From contig CATIUR010000001.1 in assembly GCA_949592205.1 (NCBI GenBank), forward strand, positions 332,946,250 to 333,010,249: DNA of 64,000 nt. The letters are read 5' to 3'. The notes under the pieces are model-generated. The model made no database searches, had not been told where the DNA came from, and was given only the letters and a program-made list of their open reading frames with translations. The position numbers were made by a program, and so were the translations under genes. Numbering within the stretch: the first letter of the stretch is position 1; every line of letters starts with the position of its first letter. Positions 11,890 to 23,400 of this stretch are shown piece by piece. The stretch is from Helichrysum umbraculigerum (Eukaryota > Streptophyta > Magnoliopsida > Asterales > Asteraceae).

Positions 11890-13149
11890 AGTAGGTGAAG
11901 ACTGAAGTCAATCCCTTTCTCTCTCTTGTTCACACATACGCACGCACGCACAACCACCAAACCAAAACCCTAAAAAAGGATCGGCCAGAATCCGGCCAAA
12001 TCCGTCACGCCACCCGCCGCTTCCCCCCTTCTCCGGCCGTCACCGGCCTTCCCCATCCTTTTCCGACCGATTCCCGGCCAAGCTTCTCTCTTTAAGGTAA
12101 ATCCGGTCGTTTGCTTCCATCTCCGGTCAAATCCGACCATCTCTATCCGATTCCCGCCGGCGCCGGCCGAAATCCTTCATCTCCGGCCATAACCCTAAAT
12201 CGTATAAAGGTATTTTCTAGGTTTTAGTTTTAATTAATTTGTTACTTTGGTTTTGGAACTAGTGAATCTGATTAAGAAAACGTAAATTAGTTGGGTTGGT
12301 TTTGATTCTTTCGAAAACACAAAAAACACAGTAGGCATGATGGCATTTAATGATGCCATCATTTACAAAACACAAAAAATAATAAATTTTGAGCATATGG
12401 ATTATTTATGTACATGGGTTATTCTCAAAAACACAAAAAAAGGGACTCATATATATGATGGCATCATGTGATTTTGAGCTTTTGATCCTTTAAACAGTAT
12501 GCATTTTTATATATTGTAATGTAATTTTAAGCTTGTTGCCCAGATTTGTTATTGTAGTGGATTTGTATGTATTTGTATCATTGTCTGTGTGTTTTATATG
12601 TATTTGTATGTGTAATTTATGTATTGTTGTGTTATTTTATATGTACTTGTATGTGTATTTCAAGCTTCGTGCCCATATTTTGTTGCATAGAAATTTGTGC
12701 AGATGAAACTTGGCCAGATTTTAAGCTTGCTGCCGAGATATATACTTGCTGATTTGATTGTGCACCAAAGCGGTTGGACCGGCCGGTTCAACCGGTCTGA
12801 CCGGTTTGACCGGAACCAGAACTCTCTCTGGTTTGACTATAAAACCGGTTTTCAAAACGTTAAATCTATAAATTATATAGCTTTTGGTTGATTGCTGCTT
12901 GACTTTTGTGTTTTACACTTCATTAGTAACATCAAGTTCGTTTTCGAAAGCAACTTTTAATACCGTGATCGTTAAAAATAATGATTTTGAACTGTTTTAC
13001 TATTTGACATCTTGATTTTTTAGCTCAAGATAACTTCTTGATCATGCACCTGCTTTACATGAACAGGGAATTGAACTGTTAAGTAGCACTTGTTTGTAAA
13101 GGCCACGTTGAGGGCTTCTAAATACTATAATGCATGTCTTTGATTGCAG
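11890..13149 (+). other. eIF2B epsilon 5' UTR exon and 5' UTR intron (inferred)
   Basis: A CT- and CCGG-rich leader (about 11890-12209) ends at an AAAG|GTATTT donor. A 940-bp intron (12210-13149) ends TTGATTGCAG, and 25 bases later comes the start codon. Introns in 5' UTRs of this kind are common in plant housekeeping genes. The transcription start is not determinable here. No open frame in the leader looks translated. Confidence 0.6.
12768..12862. repeat. CCGGTT-rich inverted-repeat fragment, relative of the 33997-34181 MITE
   Basis: Repeated GACCGG/CCGGTT words end in ACCGGTTTTCAAAACGTT, nearly the same terminus as the hAT-type MITE at 33997-34181. No intact left end or target duplication is seen, so it is probably a truncated copy within the 5' UTR intron. 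Confidence 0.5.
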
Positions 13150-13174
13150 GTGAGCAAGTTTAAGCTTCCGAAAA

Positions 13175-15187
13175 ATGGGAGCTAAAAAAGGTGGAAAGCA
13201 AGAAGATGCTGTAGAGGATTTGAGACGTGTTCCTTTACAAGCCATCTTATTAGCTGACAGTTTCACCACAAAGTTTCGACCAATCACCCTTGAGTGCCCA
13301 AAAGTACTTTTACCGTTAGTCAACACTCCGATGATTGATTACACGTTGACTTGGCTTCAATCTACGGATGTTGAAGAAGTTTTCGTGTTCTGTTGCTCTC
13401 ATTCAAAGCAAATTATTGATTATTTGGAAAAGTCAGAGTGGGTTAAGCAACCAAATTTTTCAGTCACAACAATCGAATCCCTTAATTGTATCAGTGCTGG
13501 TGATGCTTTACGCGTAATCTATGAGCGTAATGTAATAAGTGGTGATTTTATACTCGTTAGTGGAGATACAGTCAGCAATATGATGCTTAAACAAGCACTT
13601 GATGAGCACAAAGAGAGAAGACGAAAGGATAGTAATGCTTTGATGACTATGGTTATAAAAAAGTCAAAACCGTCTCAAGTTACGCGCCAAACACGTCTTG
13701 GAACTGACGAATTAATCATGGCAATTGATCCGTCTACAAAGCAGCTGCTTTATTACGAGGATAAAGGAGATGATCTCAAAGGAACGTTGACTCTCGATAA
13801 ATCATTTCTTTCTGAAAGTCCTTCTGTTTGTCTGCACAATGATAAACAAGACTGTTATATAGATATATGCTCACCCGAAGTCCTTGGTCTTTTCACAGAC
13901 AATTTTGATTATCAGCATCTACGTCGTCACTTTGTAAAGGGGTTACTGGTTGATGATATCATGGGTTATAAGATCTTTACTCATGAAATTCATTCTGATT
14001 ACGCTGCTAGGATTGATAATTTTCGAAGCTATGATTCGATTAGTAAGGATGTAATTCAGAGGTGGACGTATCCGATTGTGCCAGATGTGCAGCTTTCGAC
14101 GAATACAGTTATTGAAGTTGAACGTCACGGGATTTATCGAGGATCAGAAGTATCACAGTCACGATCAGCGCAAGTTGGGCCGTTTACGTTTATAGGAAAA
14201 GGTAGTAGTATTGGTAACAACACAATTGTAAAAAACTCAGTTGTTGGGGATGGTTGTAGAATTGGATCAAATGTATTCATTGATGGTTGCTATATATGGC
14301 ATAATGTGACCATTGAAGATGGATGTAGACTAACACATGCGATATTATGTGATGGAGCTGTTATGAAATCTGGAGCGGTTCTTGAACCCGGTGTCGTTCT
14401 GTCGTTTAAGGTTGTTGTTGGACAAGATTTTGTTGTTCCTGCTTACTCTAAAGTTTCTTTACTCCCTCAGCCTGTGAAAGAAGATAGTGACGAGGAGCTT
14501 GAATATGCTGATAATAATAGTGTGACTGTACCAACATCTCATACTTTCGAGAATGGAGATTCGACCAATGACTGGGATTCATCTGAAATTGGTAATGGAG
14601 GGCGTGGATTTATTTGGTCAATCAGTGAAGTTGACCATGAAGAAGAATGGAGGCATTCGGTTGCACCAATACCTGCGTTAAAACTCAGAGAGCTTACTAA
14701 AGCAGCTCATGATGATCTTGAAGTCGCCCTTCAAGATGACCCTTTTCATCCTCTTCCTGATGAAAGAGAATCGGGTTCTGAATCTGATGATGATATTAAA
14801 GATGAATCTCAGTATTTTGAAAGAGAGGTTGAGGCGACTTTCTTGAGGGCGGTTCATGAAAATGTCAAAGAAGATCATATAATCCTGGAAGTCAACTCGC
14901 TTCGATTGTCGTACAATATGGCTCTTGAGAACTGTGCTAGTGCATTGTTCTATTCCATGATGAAGTTAGCACTCGATACTCCACATAAATCAGCTACGGA
15001 TTTGGTGAAGAATGCAAATGATGTCATGTCACGTTGGGGGAAACTTTTGAACCCTTATCTTCAAGGTATTGATGATGAAATTGAAGTGATAATGAAGTTT
15101 GAAGAAATATGTTTGGAGTCTGGAAAAGAGTATGCCCCATTGTTTGTACAAATTTTGCACCTTTTATATGACAAAGATATTATATAA
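13175..15187 (+). CDS. eIF2Bepsilon: Translation initiation factor eIF2B subunit epsilon, truncated by an in-frame stop
   Basis: Catalytic subunit of the cytosolic guanine-nucleotide exchange factor that recharges eIF2 with GTP. The single-exon frame gives 670 residues from MGAKKGGKQ. Order: a nucleotidyltransferase-like domain (about 20-270, ILLADSFTTKFRPITLECPK), containing the NF motif (N243 F244) needed for activity in yeast; left-handed beta-helix hexapeptide repeats (about 330-420, IGKGSSIGNNTIVKNS); an acidic linker (about 450-530); and the start of the C-terminal W2 domain (LEVNSLRL, E572 corresponding to the catalytic yeast Glu, as I recall). The frame stops at TAA 15185-15187 after LLYDKDII, where homologues continue. 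The same frame stays open for 40 more codons. The first 670 residues show no other damage, so this is a very recent lesion, a rare allele or a base error. Confidence 0.93.
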   Translation: MGAKKGGKQEDAVEDLRRVPLQAILLADSFTTKFRPITLECPKVLLPLVNTPMIDYTLTWLQSTDVEEVFVFCCSHSKQIIDYLEKSEWVKQPNFSVTTIESLNCISAGDALRVIYERNVISGDFILVSGDTVSNMMLKQALDEHKERRRKDSNALMTMVIKKSKPSQVTRQTRLGTDELIMAIDPSTKQLLYYEDKGDDLKGTLTLDKSFLSESPSVCLHNDKQDCYIDICSPEVLGLFTDNFDYQHLRRHFVKGLLVDDIMGYKIFTHEIHSDYAARIDNFRSYDSISKDVIQRWTYPIVPDVQLSTNTVIEVERHGIYRGSEVSQSRSAQVGPFTFIGKGSSIGNNTIVKNSVVGDGCRIGSNVFIDGCYIWHNVTIEDGCRLTHAILCDGAVMKSGAVLEPGVVLSFKVVVGQDFVVPAYSKVSLLPQPVKEDSDEELEYADNNSVTVPTSHTFENGDSTNDWDSSEIGNGGRGFIWSISEVDHEEEWRHSVAPIPALKLRELTKAAHDDLEVALQDDPFHPLPDERESGSESDDDIKDESQYFEREVEATFLRAVHENVKEDHIILEVNSLRLSYNMALENCASALFYSMMKLALDTPHKSATDLVKNANDVMSRWGKLLNPYLQGIDDEIEVIMKFEEICLESGKEYAPLFVQILHLLYDKDII

Positions 15188-15310
15188 GAAGAAGCTATTC
15201 TCAATTGGGCAAATGAAAAACAAGATGCAGATGAATCTGATAAGGTTTTTGTCAAGCAATCGGAAAAGTTCATCCAATGGCTGAATGAGGCTTCTGAAGA
15301 AGAGGATTGA
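15188..15310 (+). pseudogene. Stranded C-terminal 40 codons of eIF2B epsilon
   Basis: In frame with the upstream CDS, this encodes EEAILNWANEKQDADESDKV followed by a segment ending FIQWLNEASEEED and TGA (15308-15310). It is the conserved end of the W2 domain, including the second acidic/aromatic box. The FIQW Trp would be residue 702. One substitution (TCA to TAA is a simple possibility, since plant homologues often have Ser here) would account for the interruption. Confidence 0.9.
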
Positions 15311-17605
15311 GGCAATGGTCAGCATACCTGTTAGCAATTTTAGCCCTGATATTTCATTCTATCTTTAATACTCCAGTAGTTGTTCATTTTTCTTCTATTG
15401 TTTGTGCAGAAAATGATTTGATAAAGAAGATGATATAAAAGAGAAGGAGGTATTCAAGTGAACAAAAGCTCGGGCATTTAGTCTACCAATGGGTTGGTGT
15501 TTCAGTTATTGAGACCTATATTTTTGAATTCATTTTGTTTGTTTCATGTCGGTTTAAACATAGCTTCAGATTTTGGTAGAAATTTAGGGAAGACCATTTA
15601 CTGTTGATCATGTAGTCAAAGGTTCTTTAATTTTGATCATGGAACTATGGAAGAGTGAGTTTCTGTTTACGTGTTTCTGCCTATCAATATATCCAATTTT
15701 TGCAAGTATATTGTGTTCACTACGTTAAACTATTGATGATGCTATGGTATGTAAATTATTATTGATTACCATTTAGGGGTAGTTGTAGTAATCTGAATCC
15801 TGTGTTGAAATAATTTGTGTTAAGGTTATGTAGAAGTGTTCAGGACCAGAGGGTAATTGTATCTTCTTGTTGTATGTAAGAATTTCAACTATTTATTCGG
15901 ACATATTATAGTAGTTCTTATAAGCATACTCGTTTAGACTTGTATATCATATTTTCATTCATCCGTTTGATTGGTTTAGTTTTATGGGGTGTTTGGGGAG
16001 GTTATTTTAGTTGCTCATTCCTTATTGTTTATAAACAAATAAGCTGGAAATCTTTAACTTATTTTGAATCGTTTCACAAATAAAAGTACAATTCAACATC
16101 GTAACATATGGATCCATGAATCTTAAGTAGGTATGTTAATTGATAGCTGAAAATTTACTTTTGTATACGGATATACGATTAGCTTATTTAAAGTTTGTAT
16201 GATGTATGAATTTGATGATTTTATTGCTAATTTATTCAGTCTGGTGGTACTATATTTACATGGACATGTTGAACAAAGAAAAGCTTTCTGCTTATACACC
16301 CGAGAAAGGAGTACGTTTGATGGGATTTGAAGGATTTAAAAGTGTTGGAGGAAGACTGAAATTAAAGTAGGATGTCTCGCTTTTGTTTGCTTACATTGTA
16401 CGTTTGATGGGATTGCCAGCAGATTTGCATATGACATGCATGCACACCCGGGAATAATTTCAATATTTTTAGTAAACTTTATCAAGCATATTGCATATTG
16501 CATATTGCATATTGAGCTGATGTGATTTATAAGTCGTTTGATTTGAGTTTTCGACAATGATTCTCTTAAGCATAATTTAATTAAATGGAGACCCTATTTT
16601 AGGCATGTATAGATATACATAGATACATATAAAGAGTGACTTTCTTGATATAATTGTTATGTAACTGTACCCTTTTTTGATATTTTCACTTAATGCAAGT
16701 TAAACTTATTTTGTCTTTGCTGATAATTTGTAGTTTATACGTACTAAACAGGCTAGTTGAGTCCAATACCTTTTAATTTAAATACCATCATATTTCGATT
16801 GGAAAAGGTTTTATTAGATCAATGTAGGCTTTGTTAGGCCCAGTTATAGGCGTACCCTTCAAGGCCCACTGACTTAAATATGTGTTAGCCCCATTGCATA
16901 TCTTCAGTTGTTCATGTAACGTGAATGTTTTTTTTTTTTAAAAAAAAAAAAAAACTTAAATTAAGATGTTCAATGTAATTTTCCAACAACTAGTGAGTTA
17001 ACTATTGTTAATGGAAATTTCATTATTGAAACATTGGTTTTGTTATACAAATTAAGATGTTTATACATATAATTACATTTTAGGTCATTGTTAACTTGTT
17101 TATTTCTTCTTACTCCTATTATTTTATACTTATTCGTTAACCTTGCATACTTGTTTATTTCATCTTACTCCTATTATTTTATGTTGACAAGTTAGACTTT
17201 ACACCTCTATATTTTTCTTGAAAAATTATTAAATTGTTACCGGAATAAGTGGTAGGTGATATCTCATTTTCTTATATTTCATTAAAGATTATGTTTCTAT
17301 AAAATAGCTACAATATAAAAGGTATTTCACAACAAAAACGTTACGTAGCACATTCTTATTTTTATTCCATCTTTTATAGTTTATATACGTACTAAAAAAA
17401 AAAAAAAAAAACTATTATAGTGCAAATTTTGCTCAAGTATCATTAACTCGTCACCCGTATCAATATATAGTGATATATCGTACATTTTAAAGGAAATAAA
17501 TAAATGTGAGAAGATGTGGAAGTCAATATCAAGAGTTGTTAGTTTAGTCAAAGATGATTTGGTCATGATTATTATTATACATATACATCTTACAATGCAA
17601 CTTCT
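15311..17605. other. 3' UTR of eIF2B epsilon, then AT-rich spacer
   Basis: A possible 3' UTR intron ends near TTTGTGCAG (15401-15409). Beyond about 15900 I see no gene. There is a short GCATATT repeat (16488-16512), an A/T homopolymer junction at 16928-16955, and a direct repeat containing CTTACTCCTATTATTTTAT at about 17109 and 17165. The open frame on the minus strand at 16336-16557 has no recognisable content. Confidence 0.5.
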
Positions 17606-18301
17606 TCAATTATAGAGAAAATTACAAAAATCATCCTTATAGTTTGCCTCAAATTTCACTCGCAGTCCTTTAATTAATTTAATTACACAAATCATCCTTT
17701 ATTTTGAAACGTGTTACGTTAATAGTCCTTTACACTGACGATTGTTAACTCTCCGTTAAAAAGGACCATGTATGTAAAAAAATTTATTTTTAAATTTTTT
17801 TTGAGTAAAATATAAATTATAAAATTTAGCATACGTATAAATACATTGTTAGGGGAACATAAAAATATTTTCATTTCTCTCATTTTATTCATCATCAAAT
17901 TTGGTCGTATTCTCCTCTAATTGATCACATTTTATATTCCACCAACATCTTTATACATTTGTGGCTTAATTAGTTCTCACTTTTCAACGCCGTTTTACTT
18001 CGAAGCTTGGATCATTAGAATGGACTATTGACGTAACACGGAAGGTCCTTGAGTGGTGGAAGCCGTTTGTGGACTATAAAATTTAATGTTTCAATACGAA
18101 AGAGAAACAATTTGATGATGAATTTGGTAAGTAAAATGTTAAAGATGAAAATCATGTTTGTTCACCTAATAATGTATTTATACATATGCTAAATTTTATA
18201 ATTTATATTTTACTCAGAAAATTTATAAGAACAAAAAAATTTACATGCATGGTCCTTTCTAACGGAAAGTTAACAATCGTTAGTGTAAAGGACTATTGAC
18301 G

Positions 18302-20260
18302 TGTAACACCCTGAATTGGGCCCAGTAGAATCAGGTATTTATTTAAATTTAAATACGTACAGTTAATTGTTTGAATATGTTTGATTGTGAAATTAATAGG
18401 TAAATAAGCCTCAGGAGATATTGTGACTGGTAAAATATTATTTGTTTTAAATAATCTTAGACGACGGTAAAATAAAATAAAATTCTCGCAACTAGTATTT
18501 AGGTTCCAGACAATAGATCAAAGAGTGGTATAATATGGTACTGTAAATAAAAGGGGACCGGTTTAATAAAAAAGGGGGGATCGATCTTATTTTTCCCCAA
18601 TCCCTCATTTCATCTAGTTTCTAAACCTAACTCCTATATCCATTTAATCCTTTCAAACCCAAGAGCTTAAATCAAATCGGTTGAAGAATGGAAGCTTGAG
18701 TTCTTGTTGTGATCATCATCTTCATCCTCATAGTGTTCTTCAAATTGTAAGTAAACTTTTGTAAACTCAAATGGTGAATATTAGGTAGTTTGAAGTGAGA
18801 ATGGAATTGTAGCTAGATAGGTTGAATCCATACTTGTATATCGATTAGATGATGATGATTGAACTTCTTGCACTTGATTAAGTGATAAAAACATGTTAGA
18901 TTTCTTGAGTTTTGGTTTGAAAATGTGTGTAGTTAGGTTATAAGTGATTTAGTTGAATTGCTAGGTTTAGTTACTTGAATCTTTGTTGTATGATGTTAAT
19001 AAGTGTTGTTGTAGCAAAAACTTGATGAATATTGATATATTGCAGCTGGATGGTATGAAAAATGGAGTTTTGGTTCGAGTTTAAGTGTGCAGGAAAACCT
19101 GCAATTTTCGTGCAGGTCTGTAAGGGAATCCGGACGGATTCATGGGAATCCGGACGTATTCCCGTGAATACGGCGGATTCCCTGGCCGTATTCAAGAACG
19201 TATTGCTTAATTCAAGTTCTGAATTGGAAATTGATCGGGAATACGGCGTATTCATCTGAATCCGGCCGGATTCAAATGAATACGGACGTATTCAAGGGAA
19301 TCCGGGCGGATTCCCACTGCAGATCAATGTGTTATCTTTTTACTAATTATGATTATATATCTAGGTGTGTATTGTATCTATTATATATTACATGTTTGAT
19401 TCACAGGTTAGGAGTAAGTGAAGTGATTGTTTCTTAACAGTGTGCATTTATATTAAGTTACTAATTCGAGTGTTTTGATGTGTTTACAGACAAGGCGAAG
19501 ACTCAGTGAGTTTAGTCACTTGAGAAACCAAAGTTAAAGTGGACAGGTGAGTGGACTTTGATCTCTCGCTATGTTTGGTGATCACTTATGTGATTACTTC
19601 ATGTGTTAAGTGTTATATTCAAGTGTTAAAGTGTTAAGTGAATTGTGAATTGTGTTAAGTGTTAATGTGTTAAGAAACCTGTTGGTTATTGTGTTAAGGA
19701 GGTCAACTTGTTGGACGTTTTGCTACAGGTTAGTCAACACGAGAATTGTGAACATGTGTTGTGAATGGAGTTCGTGTTGACTAAAGGTAGCAAACCGTTA
19801 TCGGTTAACCACTGTATTGGCCTGCAGTTGGTGTAAGTGTCGCTTGGTGGGCCACCGCGGCTGAGGGTGCCACAAGGGCCACCGATCATCTAGTGATGTT
19901 GAGTCAATGTGTTAAATTGTTGTAGACTCATGGTGTTAAACTAAGTGTAGTGTTAGTGATGAGTTAACTCACTTAGCTTCGTGCTAATCCCTCGTTGTTT
20001 ACTCCTTGCAGGTTAATATATTTTGTTAAGGGCGGGTCTCGGAGTAAATTGAAGGAATGTTCGACAATGATAGAACTCTGATGACTTTTGTACAAATTCA
20101 AATGTTTTGTTAAAGTAACGCCCAACTAGTTGTGTAATTGTATAACGAAATACTTATGTAAATGATCATGTATATTTTGGTTAATCCAATGTTTATATAT
20201 ATGGGATATTGCTTCCGCAATGAAAAAAAAAAATTTGTGCTTGAAATTAGGGGCGTTATA
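18302..20260 (+). repeat. 5' LTR of the chromovirus
   Basis: Begins TGTAACACCCTGAATTGG and ends AGGGGCGTTATA, immediately upstream of the PBS. It contains the palindromic array at 19126-19313. The region 19590-19690 is rich in GTGTTAAGTG words. Short open frames in it (for example 18971-19255) are present in both LTRs and show no domain. Confidence 0.95.
19126..19313 (+). repeat. Array of GAATNCGG(N)CGNATTC palindromes in the 5' LTR
   Basis: About eight half-conserved, 15-16-bp near-palindromic units, such as GAATCCGGACGGATTC, GAATACGGCGTATTC, GAATCCGGCCGGATTC and GAATACGGACGTATTC. Each can form a short hairpin. The GC content contrasts with the AT-rich LTR. Confidence 0.85.
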
Positions 20261-20263
20261 AGT

Positions 20264-20276
20264 TGGTATCAGAGCC
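20264..20276 (+). other. Primer-binding site (tRNA-Met type)
   Basis: TGGTATCAGAGCC starts three bases after the LTR end and is a perfect plant initiator tRNA-Met PBS. Confidence 0.9.
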
Positions 20277-20438
20277 TAGATTTGGGTGAATTGAACGACT
20301 TAGAATGTTCAATCCCAAATCTCGTGTCGAGTTGTCAAACATTCCGGGTTGTGGGATTAGCTATAGCGTGAAATGTGTTAGTATGTTAGTATGTTAGTAC
20401 TAACAATTAACAAGTGTTGAGATGTGTTTTGATGACAG

Positions 20439-23400
20439 ATGGCAGAAAATGAGCAACCACCCCGTACTCTCTATAATGTCTCGACTGTTCACTCCGCTCC
20501 AGAAGATGTGGATCATAATGGTACTTCGAATCCGGTAAATACAGAAGTTGAAACTAGTCAAGATTATATATTGAGGTTAGAGAACAGGGTAGTTGAACTT
20601 GAGAGAGAACGTGCAGGGTCATCTCACAGGTCCATTCCGACTTATTCTCATGTTGCTACTACTACTCCTCCTATTACTGCTTCTACTCGGATTCCGGTTA
20701 CTTTTCCTTATGTTTCACAACAACAGCAGCAGGGTTATGATTTTCAAACATCAATTCCGTTTCCTTCATTTGGATCGACTGGTTATCAGGCACAATTGTT
20801 TCCCCCTTTTCAGTTGCCGAAGAAAGGATGTTCTCTTAAAACTTTCATGTCTAGTAAACCATCCTCTTACTCTGGAAGTCCTGATCCTACGGTTACTTTG
20901 GACTGGTTGCGTGATGTGGAAAGAAAGTTAGAGGTTTGTCACTGTGATGAGGAAGACAAAGTTCCCTATACTGTTCAATTGTTGAAAGGTGAAGCTATGT
21001 CGTGGTGGGATTCGATAACTGCTCATTTCACTCCACAACAAAGGAGTTCTATTAAATGGCAAGATTTTCATGCCGAGGTATGCAAACAGTTTTGTTCGGA
21101 ATATAATCTTGATCGTGTCAGGCAGGAATTTATGGACTTACGGAAAACTGATGAGATGACAATCGATGAGCTTATCCGGCAATTCTCTGAGAAGTTAAGA
21201 TTTGTGCAACAGTGGGTCCCAACTGAAAGAAATAAGATTAGTCATTTTGTGAAAACCTTACCTCCAGATTATCGTACCACAGTGCGAATGGCTAGTAGCA
21301 TTTCTCAGGCTTTTGAGTGGGCACGATCCGTGGATAGTGATGTTGTGGCTAGGAGGTTGCTAAATAAGGAAAGGTATGCGCAGAAACCGAAGAGTGATTC
21401 TTCCGGTAAAGGAAAACAAAGATGGCAACCTTCTCAACAGAACAAGAAAACTAGTTATGGTGGTGTTCCGATGGATAATTCGTATTGTGCAAGATGTCGA
21501 TCAAAACATACCGGGCCTTGTTCTATTCGGACATCTAGGTGTATGAAATGTGGGGTGTTGGGTCATAATGCGATTGATTGTACTTACCCCAATAATGTGT
21601 GTTGGACGTGTCACAAAGAGGGACATCGAGCGGGTGATTGTCCTGATGCAAGGAAGCGGGATACGGGTACGGCTAGAGGTTCCTCATCTTCTGGCCAGAA
21701 AAGGAAGATTCCACCAGCTGCTACGGGTCGAGCTTTTCAAATGACCGTGGATGATGCTGTGCTTACTGATGATGTGATTACTGGTACTTTCCTTGTTAAT
21801 TCTGTACCAGCTCGTGTATTATTTGATTCTGGAGCAAATTGCTCGTTTATATCAGTGCAATTTTGTGATAAATTGAAATTGATGCCCTCTGTGATTTCTA
21901 ATCCTTTAGAAGTTGAGGTAGCTGATGGTAAGACAGTTCCTGTTACCACATCGGTAGCCGGAGCTAGTATATTAATAGAGGATCATGAATTTCCAGTTTC
22001 TTTCCTATTGATGCAAATTCCTAGTTTTGATGTGGTTCTTGGTATGGACTGGCTGAGTCAAAACAAAGCCGACATCTCTTGTCTTAAAAAGTTGATAAAA
22101 ATCCCAGTGTCCAACCAATCATATGTTGTGGCGCGTGGGGAACGTGTAAAGGGTAGTATTCCGGTAATATCTATGATAAAGGCTAGGAAGTCTTTAGTTA
22201 AGGGTTGTGAATCCTTTGTGGCCTATGTTGTAGATGTTAAAGTAGAAAAGAAATCCATTTCCGATATTCGGGTGGTTTCTGAATATTCGGACGTGTTTCC
22301 GGATGAATTGCCTGGTCTTCCCCCTGTAAGAGATGTAGAATACCAAATTGAATTAGTTCCTGGTTCGTCTCCAGTAGCAAGGGCTCCTTATAGATTAGCT
22401 CCTTCCGAAATCCGTGAAATGATGGGGCAAATTCAGGAATTGTTAGATAAGGGATTTATTAGGCCGAGTTCATCGCCTTGGGGTGCTCCGGTGTTGTTTG
22501 TGAAGAAGAAAGATGGTACTCTTCGTATGTGCATCGATTATCGGGAGTTAAATAAGAGAACAGTGAAGAACAAATACCCGTTGCCCAGAATTGATGAATT
22601 GTTTGATCAATTACAAGGATCCTCATATTTTTCGAAAATTGATTTGAGGTCGGGATATCATCAAGTCCGAGTTCGTGAGGAAGATATTCCAAAAACCGCG
22701 TTTCGCACGAGGTATGGTCATTATGAGTTTTTGGTTATGCCGTTCGGGTTAACGAATGCTCCTGCAATCTTTATGGATTTAATGAATCGTGTATGTCGTC
22801 CCTATCTTGATCAGTTTGTGATTGTGTTTATCGACGATATTTTGATTTATTCCAAGTCTGAAGCGGATCATGAAATGCATCTAAGAATGATACTTGAGAC
22901 TTTGAAAAGAGAGCAGCTTTATGCAAAGTTTTCGAAATGTGAGTTTTGGTTACGTGAGGTGCAGTTTTTGGGGCATATCATTTGCAAAGATGGGGTTAGA
23001 GTGGATCCGTCTAAAGTGAAAGCTGTTATGAATTGGAATGCGCCTAAATCTCCTTCAGAAATTAAGAGTTTTCTTGGATTAGCAGGATACTATAGAAAGT
23101 TTATCAAAGATTTTTCCAAAATTGCGAGTTCATTGATTAAGTTAACTCGGAAGGATGTGAAATTTCAGTGGACCGAACAACAAGAGGCAGCTTTTCAGAC
23201 ATTAAAGCAATTATTGTGTCAAGCCCCGGTGTTGGCGTTACCTGATGGGTCGGATGATTTCATTGTATATTGTGATGCATCGCATACCGGATTAGGTGGT
23301 GTTTTAATGCAAAGAGATCGTGTAATTGCGTATGCTTCTAGACAGCTTAAACCACATGAAAAGAATTATCCGACGCATGATTTGGAACTTGCGGCTGTAA

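Noticed and set aside
11895..12095. Upstream open frame in the eIF2B epsilon leader
   Set aside because: It lacks an ATG start, and the stretch is a CCGG/CT-rich leader before a 5' UTR intron.
18971..19437. Small open frames in the 5' LTR (and copies at 25797-26263)
   Set aside because: They are produced by the palindromic array and are duplicated only because both LTRs are the same sequence; no domain.
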